DNA from: Corynebacterium silvaticum
GTDB taxonomy: Bacteria > Actinomycetota > Actinomycetes > Mycobacteriales > Mycobacteriaceae
Direction: 5' to 3'
Assembly (NCBI RefSeq): GCF_004382825.2
Contig: NZ_SDQO02000002.1
Span: forward strand, 434,001 to 498,000
DNA length: 64,000 bases
In this document: positions 20,952 through 28,134 of the stretch, one piece after another
Position numbering within the stretch: the first letter of the stretch is position 1
Layout of the letters: every line of letters begins with the position of its first letter
Notes under the pieces: model-generated
Databases searched by the model: none
Told to the model about the DNA's origin: nothing
Seen by the model: the letters and a program-made list of their open reading frames with translations, nothing else
Made by a program: the position numbers and the translations under genes

Positions 20952-21242
20952 ATGACCTTTGTTTTCCTGATTTTCGGTTACATCGTTGTGGCTGCGGTGT
21001 ACCTCGCGGTGGCTGCTGCTCTGGTTGGCGCGGGATTAGCCGCTACGACGCGAGCCGATGCTTTTGAAGCCGGAGACCGACAGAACAAGTGGATCTGGGT
21101 GGGCCTGCTTGTACTGGCGGCCCTCATGGTTTATCTGAAAGTCCAGTTCCTTTCTTGGGTTGGTCTGGTGATCATCGGATTGTATTGGTTCGATGTTCGC
21201 CCTCAGATCAAGAACATCCTTAACGGCAATTACGGCTGGTAA
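20952..21242 (+). CDS. DUF2516-family small membrane protein
   Basis: A 96-aa membrane protein with helices at about 5-30 and 46-75 and the family ending YWFDVRPQIK. An AAGGAA site lies 9 bases before the ATG. DUF2516 proteins are restricted to actinobacteria and have no known function; the M. tuberculosis counterpart (Rv0476 as I recall) also lies near a DeoC gene. The next gene begins 6 bases after its stop. Confidence 0.8.
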   Translation: MTFVFLIFGYIVVAAVYLAVAAALVGAGLAATTRADAFEAGDRQNKWIWVGLLVLAALMVYLKVQFLSWVGLVIIGLYWFDVRPQIKNILNGNYGW

Positions 21243-21248
21243 ACGGGC

Positions 21249-21821
21249 ATGACGAGCGATAATACGGTGGTGGTCACGCTCCTTGACCCGCTGGCAACCG
21301 CCACTGATGTGCAGCAACTTACGGCAAACGCTAGGCAACAGGGGATGGGGATCTGCGTGGAGCCCTCACTCCTGCACGCAATCGACGCCCCAGCCGGCCA
21401 GAGGGAGCAGCTTGTGGTCTCTTGGGCGGGATACCCCACGGGTAAGCATCACGTGCTGATTAAGGCGTCTGAGGCTCGGCTCGCGGTGCAATCTGGCGCG
21501 ACGATGGTGATTTATGTTCCTGATCCAGCTTCGCTTCTCGACGCCACCGGCGCTGCTTTTATCGGCGAGATTGCGGTGGCGCGTGAGACCGTGCCGCACC
21601 CTGCCCAGCTCGCAGTGCTTGTCGACGATACCATCCTCCACGATGAGCTACGTGCCCGTGCGCATGCGTGGCTGGCAAAGATAGGCGTGGACGCCGTGGT
21701 CTCCTATAGCGTGGGGGCGCATGAGACAGATGGAATTCCCCTATACGTTATATGCGATATAAGCGAAGCCCCCGTGCACAAGGCAGCGGGGGCATACGGA
21801 GTCTTGGTCACCGGACTCTAG
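21249..21821 (+). CDS. DeoC-like protein lacking the aldolase lysine
   Basis: A 190-aa protein resembling the first part of deoxyribose-phosphate aldolase: CVEPSLLHAI, then VVSWAGYPTGKHHVLIKASE (the counterpart of the FPLG...K..E segment), then AVQSGATMVIYVPDPASLL (the GAxEIDxV region). The Schiff-base lysine segment (normally VKTSTGF) and the second lysine are not recognisable, and the chain is about 30 residues shorter than true DeoC. It sits where deoC is found in mycobacteria. It is likely a catalytically altered or inactive relative; function unknown. Confidence 0.65.
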   Translation: MTSDNTVVVTLLDPLATATDVQQLTANARQQGMGICVEPSLLHAIDAPAGQREQLVVSWAGYPTGKHHVLIKASEARLAVQSGATMVIYVPDPASLLDATGAAFIGEIAVARETVPHPAQLAVLVDDTILHDELRARAHAWLAKIGVDAVVSYSVGAHETDGIPLYVICDISEAPVHKAAGAYGVLVTGL

Positions 21822-21831
21822 CGCGCGGGAG

Positions 21832-22665
21832 CTACGGACTGCTGGTTTTCTCCTTGCCGAGCTCATTGAGGTTGATGTTGTCTCCGACAACCTCGATTTT
21901 GACGCCATGGTCTACCACCTCAACGCTTTTAATCATGAGGTTTCCTGCCATGGCACTCGCTTGATCGCGAAGCCCCTTGGTCAGTGCGTCAGAGACCGTG
22001 GAGGGCAGCTCAACGCCGAGGAGGCTCGCATTGGTGGCAGTGAAGGACAGGCGGCCGTCGATAGCCTCCGGCTTAAGCGTGAGGTTGGCTGCTCCGCCTG
22101 TGATATCGACTTTTACCGTGCCATCTGTGGGATTAGAAGTGATCCCTGTGACCTGAATAAGCTGTTGCAGGAAAGCTCCGGCAAGTGCGCCCAGGTCGTT
22201 GCCGGTTCCTTCAGCCGGGGCAGGCTGGCGCGTCTGATTTTCAGCGATGCTCTTTTGCAGTACCGCCAGGAGGTAGTCGTCGGTAAGCGTGGTGCGAAGC
22301 GAGAGCGAACCTGCAACCGGGTTATCGGGATCGGCAATATTTAAAGAATCAACGTTAATAAAAGACTGCGGCGTGCCGGTGACCTCTGGGACAGCATTGG
22401 CATCGCCAGGGTGTTTAATGCTGACCGTTGAAGGCGAGTCAATAGTGACGTGGGGGACGTTGCGAGTCACAGCCGAAAAAAGTAGGGGAGTTGGTCCGAA
22501 AGAGATACTGGCCTCTTGACCAGTGGAATTGGAACCCACAGCATCTTTGAGTTGTTTACTGACAGTCCAGCGCAAGCCGAATTCGGCCAGCAGCAAGAGA
22601 ACCAGAAGAGCAATGATGATTGTGAGGATGAGTTTACTAATGCGAGAACCAATAGTTTTAGACAC
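21832..22665 (-). CDS. DUF2993 (LmeA-type) membrane-anchored lipid-binding protein
   Basis: A 277-aa protein with an N-terminal signal anchor (about residues 11-30, ILTIIIALLVLLLLAEF) and an extracytoplasmic DUF2993 domain, which includes the typical LSFTATNASLLGVELP and GVKIEVVGDNINL segments. LmeA of mycobacteria is a phospholipid-binding periplasmic protein of this domain family involved in lipomannan elongation; the link here is by domain only. It is convergent with the DeoC-like gene and lies 90 bases after the pflA terminator region. Confidence 0.75.
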   Translation of the reverse strand: MSKTIGSRISKLILTIIIALLVLLLLAEFGLRWTVSKQLKDAVGSNSTGQEASISFGPTPLLFSAVTRNVPHVTIDSPSTVSIKHPGDANAVPEVTGTPQSFINVDSLNIADPDNPVAGSLSLRTTLTDDYLLAVLQKSIAENQTRQPAPAEGTGNDLGALAGAFLQQLIQVTGITSNPTDGTVKVDITGGAANLTLKPEAIDGRLSFTATNASLLGVELPSTVSDALTKGLRDQASAMAGNLMIKSVEVVDHGVKIEVVGDNINLNELGKEKTSSP

Positions 22666-22717
22666 GGGTTCCAGTGTCGCCTATTTTTCGCAGTATCGCC
22701 ACTAACGGAAAAGCTGA

Positions 22718-22746
22718 GGCCCGACTCCTGTGCGAGGAGCCGGGCC
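22718..22746 (-). terminator. Terminator of the pfl operon
   Basis: GGCCCGACTCCT (22718-22729) pairs with AGGAGCCGGGCC (22735-22746) with one mismatch and a 5-nt loop. On the minus strand it comes 10 bases after the pflA stop and is followed by CAGCTTTTCC. Confidence 0.8.
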
Positions 22747-22755
22747 GGAGGTTGG

Positions 22756-23625
22756 CTAAGGAACCAGCAGACCACGAGAACGGAAAACGTTCTTGGTAAA
22801 CGCAACCGATTCTTCTGTCGGAGGCTTGACGTCCTCGAGGTCATACTGAAGGTTAAGCTCGTGCCACTTGTCTGCGCCCATATTATGGAAGGGAAGCACC
22901 TCAACTCGTTCTACGTTGTCTTTCCACTGCTCAACGATGTCCGCCACGTTATTGATGTTTTCCGGGGAGTCGGTAAGCCCTGGGACAAGCACAAAACGAA
23001 TCCACACGGGCTTGCCCACTGCATGGAGGCGGTTACCAAAATCAATAGTCGGTTGTAGCTCACGGCCAGTGACTCGGTGGTAGGTCTCCTCGTCGCCTGC
23101 TTTGACGTCGAGAAGCACAAGATCAATGTTTGTTAAGTCTTCGTCGCTGAGGCGAGCTCCCAGATAACCCGAGGTATCTATGGTGGTATGAATTCCTGCG
23201 TCGTGCGTCTCTTTGAGCACTCGGCGGGTGAAGGCTATTTGGAAGAGGGGCTCGCCGCCGGAGATAGTAAGCCCGCCGCCGGAAGCTTTGAAGACCCTGC
23301 GATAGCGCTTGATCTTCTTAACGATATCTTCCACCCGTTCGAGCGTCCCCGCCTTCATCTGCATAGTGTCAGGATTATGGCAGTACAAGCAGCGCAGGGG
23401 ACAACCCGCCATGAACATGGTCATGCGAGTACCGGGCCCGTCGACGGCGGTGACTAGCTCCCATGAATGCACCAGGGCGATGTCGCCGGTGCGCCGGGCT
23501 TCGATCAGCTCCTTATGGGAAACATCCTCAAGCTCAAGATCTGTTCCGATGCCTGCGGCCGTGCCGCGAAGACGCGGGTCATCTGAGCGTTCGACCGTAA
23601 CGGTGGAGTTAATTCCATCGGCCAT
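22756..23625 (-). CDS. pflA: Pyruvate formate-lyase-activating enzyme (radical SAM)
   Basis: A 289-aa radical SAM enzyme that installs the glycyl radical on pyruvate formate-lyase. The [4Fe-4S] motif CPLRCLYCHNPDT (CxxxCxxC) and the SAM motif GGGLTISGGEPLFQ are present, as is the MFMAGCPLRC lead-in. It carries an N-terminal extension of about 40 residues relative to the usual 245-aa PflA. An AAAGGA site lies before the ATG. It is the last gene of the pflB / radical-domain / pflA run. It works only without oxygen, so it indicates a fermentative ability. Confidence 0.93.
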   Translation of the reverse strand: MADGINSTVTVERSDDPRLRGTAAGIGTDLELEDVSHKELIEARRTGDIALVHSWELVTAVDGPGTRMTMFMAGCPLRCLYCHNPDTMQMKAGTLERVEDIVKKIKRYRRVFKASGGGLTISGGEPLFQIAFTRRVLKETHDAGIHTTIDTSGYLGARLSDEDLTNIDLVLLDVKAGDEETYHRVTGRELQPTIDFGNRLHAVGKPVWIRFVLVPGLTDSPENINNVADIVEQWKDNVERVEVLPFHNMGADKWHELNLQYDLEDVKPPTEESVAFTKNVFRSRGLLVP

Positions 23626-23807
23626 GAGGATTCCTTTCGATCGCGACGTACGCGGGGCGGTAGATCTGCGAGGGGCTAAAACTAAGGGTGGTTGGTAGGC
23701 CAGTCGCTGTCACTGAAGTACAACAAAAATCTGGGCAAAAGTATGCCACCGTCTCAAGCGAACTCGAGGCGGTGGCAGCTAAAGATGCACGCTGAGCGCG
23801 CTACTCC

Positions 23808-24059
23808 TTATGCGGAGTGGTGGAAGGTGCGCGAGAGAACGTCGAGCTGCTGCTCACGGGTGAGCTTGACAAAGTTCACGGCGTAGCCGGAGACGCGAAC
23901 GGTGAGGTTCGGGTACTTGTCAGGGTTCTCCATGGCATCCTCAAGGGTCTTCTGATCGAGGACGTTGATGTTTGCGTGGTACAGACCTGCGTTTGCGTTG
24001 TTCTGGTCACGCTGGGTCTTCATGTCGTTGAGGCGCTCTTCAAAGGTCTTAGAAGACAT
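23808..24059 (-). CDS. grcA: Stand-alone glycyl-radical protein (GrcA/YfiD-type) completing split Pfl
   Basis: An 83-aa protein that matches only the C-terminal glycyl-radical domain of pyruvate formate-lyase: [31 protein letters not shown] (the radical glycine in RVSGYA) and [12 protein letters not shown]. It starts [10 protein letters not shown] with its own GGAG ribosome site 7-8 bases upstream, so it is not a simple frameshift fragment. The upstream pflB lacks this domain, so the small protein should supply the radical in trans, as YfiD of E. coli or the T4 protein can for damaged Pfl. Confidence 0.88.
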   Translation of the reverse strand: MSSKTFEERLNDMKTQRDQNNANAGLYHANINVLDQKTLEDAMENPDKYPNLTVRVSGYAVNFVKLTREQQLDVLSRTFHHSA

Positions 24060-24110
24060 AAGTTTCTCCGATTTCTTGTGGGAATGAATTGTTAGGGATG
24101 GAGCGAAGGC

Positions 24111-26207
24111 TTAGTCTTCGTCCATGATGAATCCGGCATCGAGGATGCCGACCAGGTTCTTGACCTGCTCATCAGCTGTGCGGCCAAGGCCGGAAGGAGT
24201 GATGGTGTTGGTCAAGGAGATGCCGTCGAGAGCATCCTGGTAGTCCAGCTTGCCCACAGAGAGCATGGAAGCGACCATACCGTGGGTATCCGCACCGTTC
24301 TCTGGGTTTGCACCAGGGCTGAACGGAGTACCAGCCTTGTGTCCGGATGGGAACGCGCCGGTTGCCTTGCCGTAGACCACGTTTGAGGTGATCGTGAGCA
24401 CCGACTGGGTCGGGATGGCATCGCGGTAGAGCGGGATTTCCTTGATCTTGGACATCACCGTGTGGACGATGGTTGCGGCGATGTCGTCGACGCGGTCGTC
24501 GTCGTTACCGTAGCGAGGGAAGTCGCCTTCGGTGATGTAATCAACGATCAATCCGGTCTCATCGCGCACAGGAGTGACTGTTGCGTGCTTGATGGCAGAG
24601 AGAGAATCGGCGACGATAGCCAGACCTGCGATGCCACAGCCCATGGTGCGGATGATGTTGGAGTCATGCAGCGCCATCTCGATGGACTCGTAGGCGTAGC
24701 GGTCGTGGCAGAAGTGGATGATGTTGAGTGCCTCAACGTAGGTGCCGACGACCCAGTCGAGCATGTTCTCGTACTTTTCCCAGACCTCATCGAAGTCCAA
24801 GGGGCCATCGCCCTCGATGGGAGCGAACAGTCCGGGCTCGGTGATCTGCTTGCCGGAGACCTCGTCGCGGCCGCCGTTAATAGCGTAGAGCAGCGACTTT
24901 GCGCTGTTCACGCGGGCGCCGAAGAACTGCATCTGCTTGCCGATAGCCATCGGGGACACGCAGCAAGCGATGGCGGCGTCGTCGCCCCACTGATCGCGAA
25001 TCTGCTTGTCGGACTCGTACTGAATGGACGAGGTCTCGATGGAGATTGCGGCGCAGAAGTCCTTGTAGCCCTCGGGTAGCTCGGGATCCCAGAAGATGGT
25101 GATGTTTGGCTCTGGTGCAGGACCCAGGTTACGAAGAGTCTGCAGCAGGCGGAAGGAGGTCTTGGTGACCATCGAACGGCCGTCTTCTGCAAAGCCAGCG
25201 TCGGACCAGGTTGCCCAGTAAGGATCGCCGGAGAAGATCTGATCGTAATCGATGGTGCGCAAGAAGCGGACGATGCGCAGTTTGATGACGAGGGCGTCGA
25301 TCATTTCCTGAGCGTCTTCCTCAGTGATGAGGCCTGCGGCGAGATCGCGCTCAAAGTAGATGTCCAAGAATGCGGAGAGGCGGCCGATGGACATTGCGGC
25401 ACCATCTTGGGACTTAACGGATGCTAGGTAAGCAAAGTACGTCCACTGAACAGCCTCTTGAGCGGTCTTGGCCGGGCGAGAGATGTCAAAGCCATAGGAA
25501 GCTGCCATGATCTTCAGCTTCTTCAGAGCTTTGATCTGCTCGGAGTGCTCTTCACGGTAGCGTGCCCAGTGCTCGGAGAAGTGCTCGGTTGCCACCGAGT
25601 CCTTGGCGCGATTCTTTTCCTCGATGAGGAAATCAACGCCGTAGAGTGCTACACGACGATAATCGCCGATGATGCGGCCGCGACCGTATGCGTCGGGCAG
25701 GCCGGTGATGATGTGAGCGGAACGAGCTGCACGGATACGAGGCGTGTAAATGTCAAAGACTGCCTCGTTGTGGGTCTTGCGGTACTTGGTGAAGATGCTC
25801 TTAATATCTTCGTTTGCTTCCTTGCCCGCTTCTTTAATAGCGGTCTCGACCATGCGCCAACCACCGAAAGGCATCATTGCGCGCTTCAGTGGAACGTCTG
25901 TCTGCAGGCCAACGATGACGTCATCGTCTTCGGAGATGTAGCCAGCAGGGAACGCGTCGATGTCAGCAGGAGTATCGGTGTCTACGTCGAAAACGCGCTT
26001 CTTGCGCTCTACGGAAAGGTAGTTCTTTTCCAGTGTGTCCCATACGCGGAGTGTTTTCTCCGTGGGGCCTGCCAAGAAGCTGGCGTCGTCATCGTAGGGG
26101 GTGTAGTTGCGCTGAATGAAGTCGCGAACATCGATGTCTTCCTGCCATGGGCCGGCTGCAAAGCCTTCCCAAGCAGACACGTTCGTTTCTTGTTGGGCGG
26201 TGGTCAT
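24111..26207 (-). CDS. pflB: Pyruvate formate-lyase core lacking the glycyl-radical domain
   Basis: A 698-aa protein converting pyruvate plus CoA to acetyl-CoA plus formate. The active-site cysteine pair is in AIACCVSPMAIGKQ near residue 417, and the pyruvate-binding regions are conserved. The chain stops at NLVGILDAGFIMDED, just where E. coli PflB (about 760 aa) would enter the glycyl-radical domain; that domain is the next gene, 51 bases on. The ATG at 26207 gives MTTAQQETNVSAW; the earlier in-frame start at 26282 adds 25 unlikely residues. A GAGAGGG stretch lies about 12 bases before the chosen start. A CRP-type site lies 196 bp upstream. Confidence 0.92.
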   Translation of the reverse strand: MTTAQQETNVSAWEGFAAGPWQEDIDVRDFIQRNYTPYDDDASFLAGPTEKTLRVWDTLEKNYLSVERKKRVFDVDTDTPADIDAFPAGYISEDDDVIVGLQTDVPLKRAMMPFGGWRMVETAIKEAGKEANEDIKSIFTKYRKTHNEAVFDIYTPRIRAARSAHIITGLPDAYGRGRIIGDYRRVALYGVDFLIEEKNRAKDSVATEHFSEHWARYREEHSEQIKALKKLKIMAASYGFDISRPAKTAQEAVQWTYFAYLASVKSQDGAAMSIGRLSAFLDIYFERDLAAGLITEEDAQEMIDALVIKLRIVRFLRTIDYDQIFSGDPYWATWSDAGFAEDGRSMVTKTSFRLLQTLRNLGPAPEPNITIFWDPELPEGYKDFCAAISIETSSIQYESDKQIRDQWGDDAAIACCVSPMAIGKQMQFFGARVNSAKSLLYAINGGRDEVSGKQITEPGLFAPIEGDGPLDFDEVWEKYENMLDWVVGTYVEALNIIHFCHDRYAYESIEMALHDSNIIRTMGCGIAGLAIVADSLSAIKHATVTPVRDETGLIVDYITEGDFPRYGNDDDRVDDIAATIVHTVMSKIKEIPLYRDAIPTQSVLTITSNVVYGKATGAFPSGHKAGTPFSPGANPENGADTHGMVASMLSVGKLDYQDALDGISLTNTITPSGLGRTADEQVKNLVGILDAGFIMDED

Positions 26208-26756
26208 CGAGAAAGTGCCCTCTCTAAATCGAGTTGCTGTGATCCCTGCGGGTTCGGGGATACAGAGATTCCTAGATGGCATAGCCGCTAGTTTTTACTC
26301 GGTCCTAGGTTCGTACGTCGGGGCTGAGCTATTTTTGACGGCTTTTGCCATGAACAAATTCGAGTGTAGTAATAGTGACCCATCTCTGCATAAACAGAAA
26401 GGGGTGAGTTATCTCACTTAGATTCGTTTTTACTTGTGGCTCACAACGGCGTAAATGGGGTTTGGGGTTGTGTGATTGTGTCTGACCTCGTCCGTGTGGA
26501 AAACGGTGAAAACCTGTACACTTACCGGAAATAATGGGCCGCTAGCTGCTTGGATTGTGGTCGGTAAAGGTGAAAGCGGGCTGCGACATGCGGTGTTTAT
26601 ATGTGTTTGATCAGCTTTTGGTCGAACCTATTTACTCAATTGGAAAATGCAATGAAAATAGATGAAAAACCGTTTTGGCTGGAATCACAGGGAAAAGGCC
26701 GTGACAATCACGAGGCGCTAATGTACGTGCGAACTTCTTAGCGGTTCGGTGGGGAA
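26208..26756. promoter_or_regulatory. 549-bp region upstream of pflB
   Basis: No gene is supported here. A 136-codon frame over 26632-27042 is an arginine/proline-rich shadow of the methyltransferase remnant. The region should contain the pflB promoter (minus strand) and holds the GlxR-like site listed separately. I found no FNR-type TTGAT-N4-ATCAA box. Confidence 0.5.
26403..26418. promoter_or_regulatory. GlxR (CRP-type) palindrome upstream of pflB
   Basis: GGTGAGTTATCTCACT contains the full core GTGA-NN-TA-NN-TCAC of the GlxR consensus TGTGANNTANNTCACA, differing only at the two outermost bases. It lies 196 bp before the pflB start and is the best match in the window, suggesting cAMP-linked control of fermentation. 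Confidence 0.65.
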
Positions 26757-27584
26757 TCAGCGCTGCACTGGGTCTACAAGAGACCATGGGACAGTCAGGA
26801 GACTGTCGCGCACGGGGCGACGAATAGGCATCATGGGGATGCCTTGCTCCGCGAGGGAAGCGCGGGCAGCTCTCCAGCGCACGCGGGGTCCATAGGATGC
26901 CCATGGGGCGCTGTGGTTCCAGGCGGCGTCGGCAAGCGAAAGTAGCTGGTGAATCTTCTCGCCGGGAACGTTTCGGTGAATGAGGGCTTTGGGAAGGCGC
27001 TCTGCGATGTCGGAGGGGCGTTCTACGTCGAAGGGATCTCACGCAAGGGTGAGTGATAGCGGGCCTGAGTGATTAAGTAATACCCATGTTGAGCGCCGGC
27101 CGAGTTCGTCGCATGTGCCCTCGATGAAGAATCCGCCTGGCTGGAGTCGCGAGGTAACCATGTTCCATGCGTCGTGCACTTGGTCTACGTCATACTGGCG
27201 TAAAACGTTGAAAGCTCGCACGATCGTGGGCTGATAACCCGCTAGCTCAAAACCCCCGAGCTCAAAGGTAACTCCATCACGCGGAGGCAGAACCCGCTCC
27301 GGATCGATTTCTAGCCCTGTGACCTGTGTAGTAGGGCGTATTGTGCGCAACCAACGGGCCCAGTCTACCGTGGTGGTAGAACTCGCCCCATAGTCCACAT
27401 CCAGGGCCAGTGGGGTTTCGGCTCTGCGCAGTGCCGCCCGTATATCTGGGTGATGCGCCATCCACCTATCGCACCTGCGGAGGCGATTGAATCCTGTTGT
27501 CCCACGGGTGATTACGCCGACAGGACGTGACAAAGGCCGACCGTGCCCAAAGGAAGTTCGGAGATTATGGGCATGGTCGGCCAT
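26757..27584 (-). pseudogene. SAM-dependent methyltransferase with internal TGA
   Basis: Reading from the start at 27584, 181 residues resemble a class I methyltransferase: ALDVDYGASSTTTVDWARWL (motif I region), VTGLEIDPERV (acidic end of strand 2) and LQPGGFFIEGTCDELGRR (motif post-I/loop). The frame then meets TGA at 27039-27041, but continues in the same frame with protein-like sequence DPFDVERPSDIAERLPKALI, SLADAAWNHSAPWASYGPRV and a stop at 26757. Restoring TGG (Trp) at the TGA gives a 275-aa protein. The product may be truncated, inactive, or the base call wrong. Substrate unknown. Confidence 0.75.
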
Positions 27585-27607
27585 CGGTCAAATGTTAAAA
27601 AATCGAG

Positions 27608-28111
27608 TTAGAGGTTCTCGGAGATCCACTGTGCGGTGAGGTTGCCTTCATTTTGGAAGAGCTCGCCGAGGGCCTCGCCAACCTTGGGCTCGATGGCTGC
27701 ACCCATGAACGGGATGTTCACGGTGACCTCGTTGGCATAGGACAGCGTGGTGGATTGACCAGCGCCGGTCAGAGCAATCTCGCCCTTGAAATCTACAGGG
27801 GTGCCTTTTACGTCGGCGGTGTAGCTGATGGGGGCGGAGTCGCCGTTGAGGCCGCCGACAGTCACTACACGCTTAACCTTCAATGCCTGGCTGATCATCG
27901 CACGAACAGCTTCGGGGAGCACCTCAAGGGGGAGCACCTCAAAGAGCGTTACTACGGCGCCGCCGTTGGCGTCTGCGAACTCGTGAACCTGACCTGGTTC
28001 GGGGCTCAGGTTTTCCACGACGAACGCCCAGTAATCGGGGTTAGTCAGGGCTGCATGCACCTTTTCAGCTGGCTGATTGATGGTGACAGTGTTCTCGCTA
28101 CGCGTTGTCAT
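27608..28111 (-). CDS. DUF2505-family protein
   Basis: A 167-aa START/polyketide-cyclase-like protein of DUF2505, beginning MTTRSENTVTINQPAEKVHA and containing the GDSAPISYTADVKG and FMGAAIEPKVGEAL segments. No signal peptide; a lipid-binding role is possible but unproven. An in-frame 15-bp tandem repeat gives EVLPLEVLP near residue 60. It is divergent from murB, and the two starts are only 23 bp apart, the arrangement also seen in mycobacteria (Rv0481c-Rv0482 as I recall). TAGTCT 6 nt before the ATG suggests a leaderless transcript. Confidence 0.82.
   Translation of the reverse strand: MTTRSENTVTINQPAEKVHAALTNPDYWAFVVENLSPEPGQVHEFADANGGAVVTLFEVLPLEVLPEAVRAMISQALKVKRVVTVGGLNGDSAPISYTADVKGTPVDFKGEIALTGAGQSTTLSYANEVTVNIPFMGAAIEPKVGEALGELFQNEGNLTAQWISENL
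27914..27942. repeat. 15-bp tandem duplication inside the DUF2505 gene
   Basis: GGGGAGCACCTCAA at 27914-27927 recurs at 27929-27942 with period 15, adding five residues in frame. It probably arose by slippage. Confidence 0.7.
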
Positions 28112-28134
28112 GCGTACAGACTACCCTTAAAGGG
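28112..28134. promoter_or_regulatory. Overlapping divergent leaderless promoters (DUF2505 / murB)
   Basis: Only 23 bp separate the two starts. TACCCT (28122-28127) stands 7 nt before the murB GTG on the plus strand. TAGTCT (complement of 28118-28123) stands 6 nt before the minus-strand ATG. The two -10 elements share two base pairs. No ribosome site is visible for either gene. Confidence 0.45.

Noticed and set aside
21768..21793. GCCCCCG ... CGGGGGC hairpin as a terminator
   Set aside because: It lies inside the DeoC-like coding region, has no U-run on either strand, and the stem is only 7 bp.
23808..24111. Simple frameshift in pflB instead of a split enzyme
   Set aside because: The small gene has its own start, ribosome site and a polar N-terminus ([10 protein letters not shown]) not found in full-length Pfl, and a 51-bp gap with stop separates the two.
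26632..27042. 136-codon open frame on the minus strand
   Set aside because: Arg/Pro-rich, a frame-shifted shadow; the methyltransferase frame over the same bases gives clear protein sequence.
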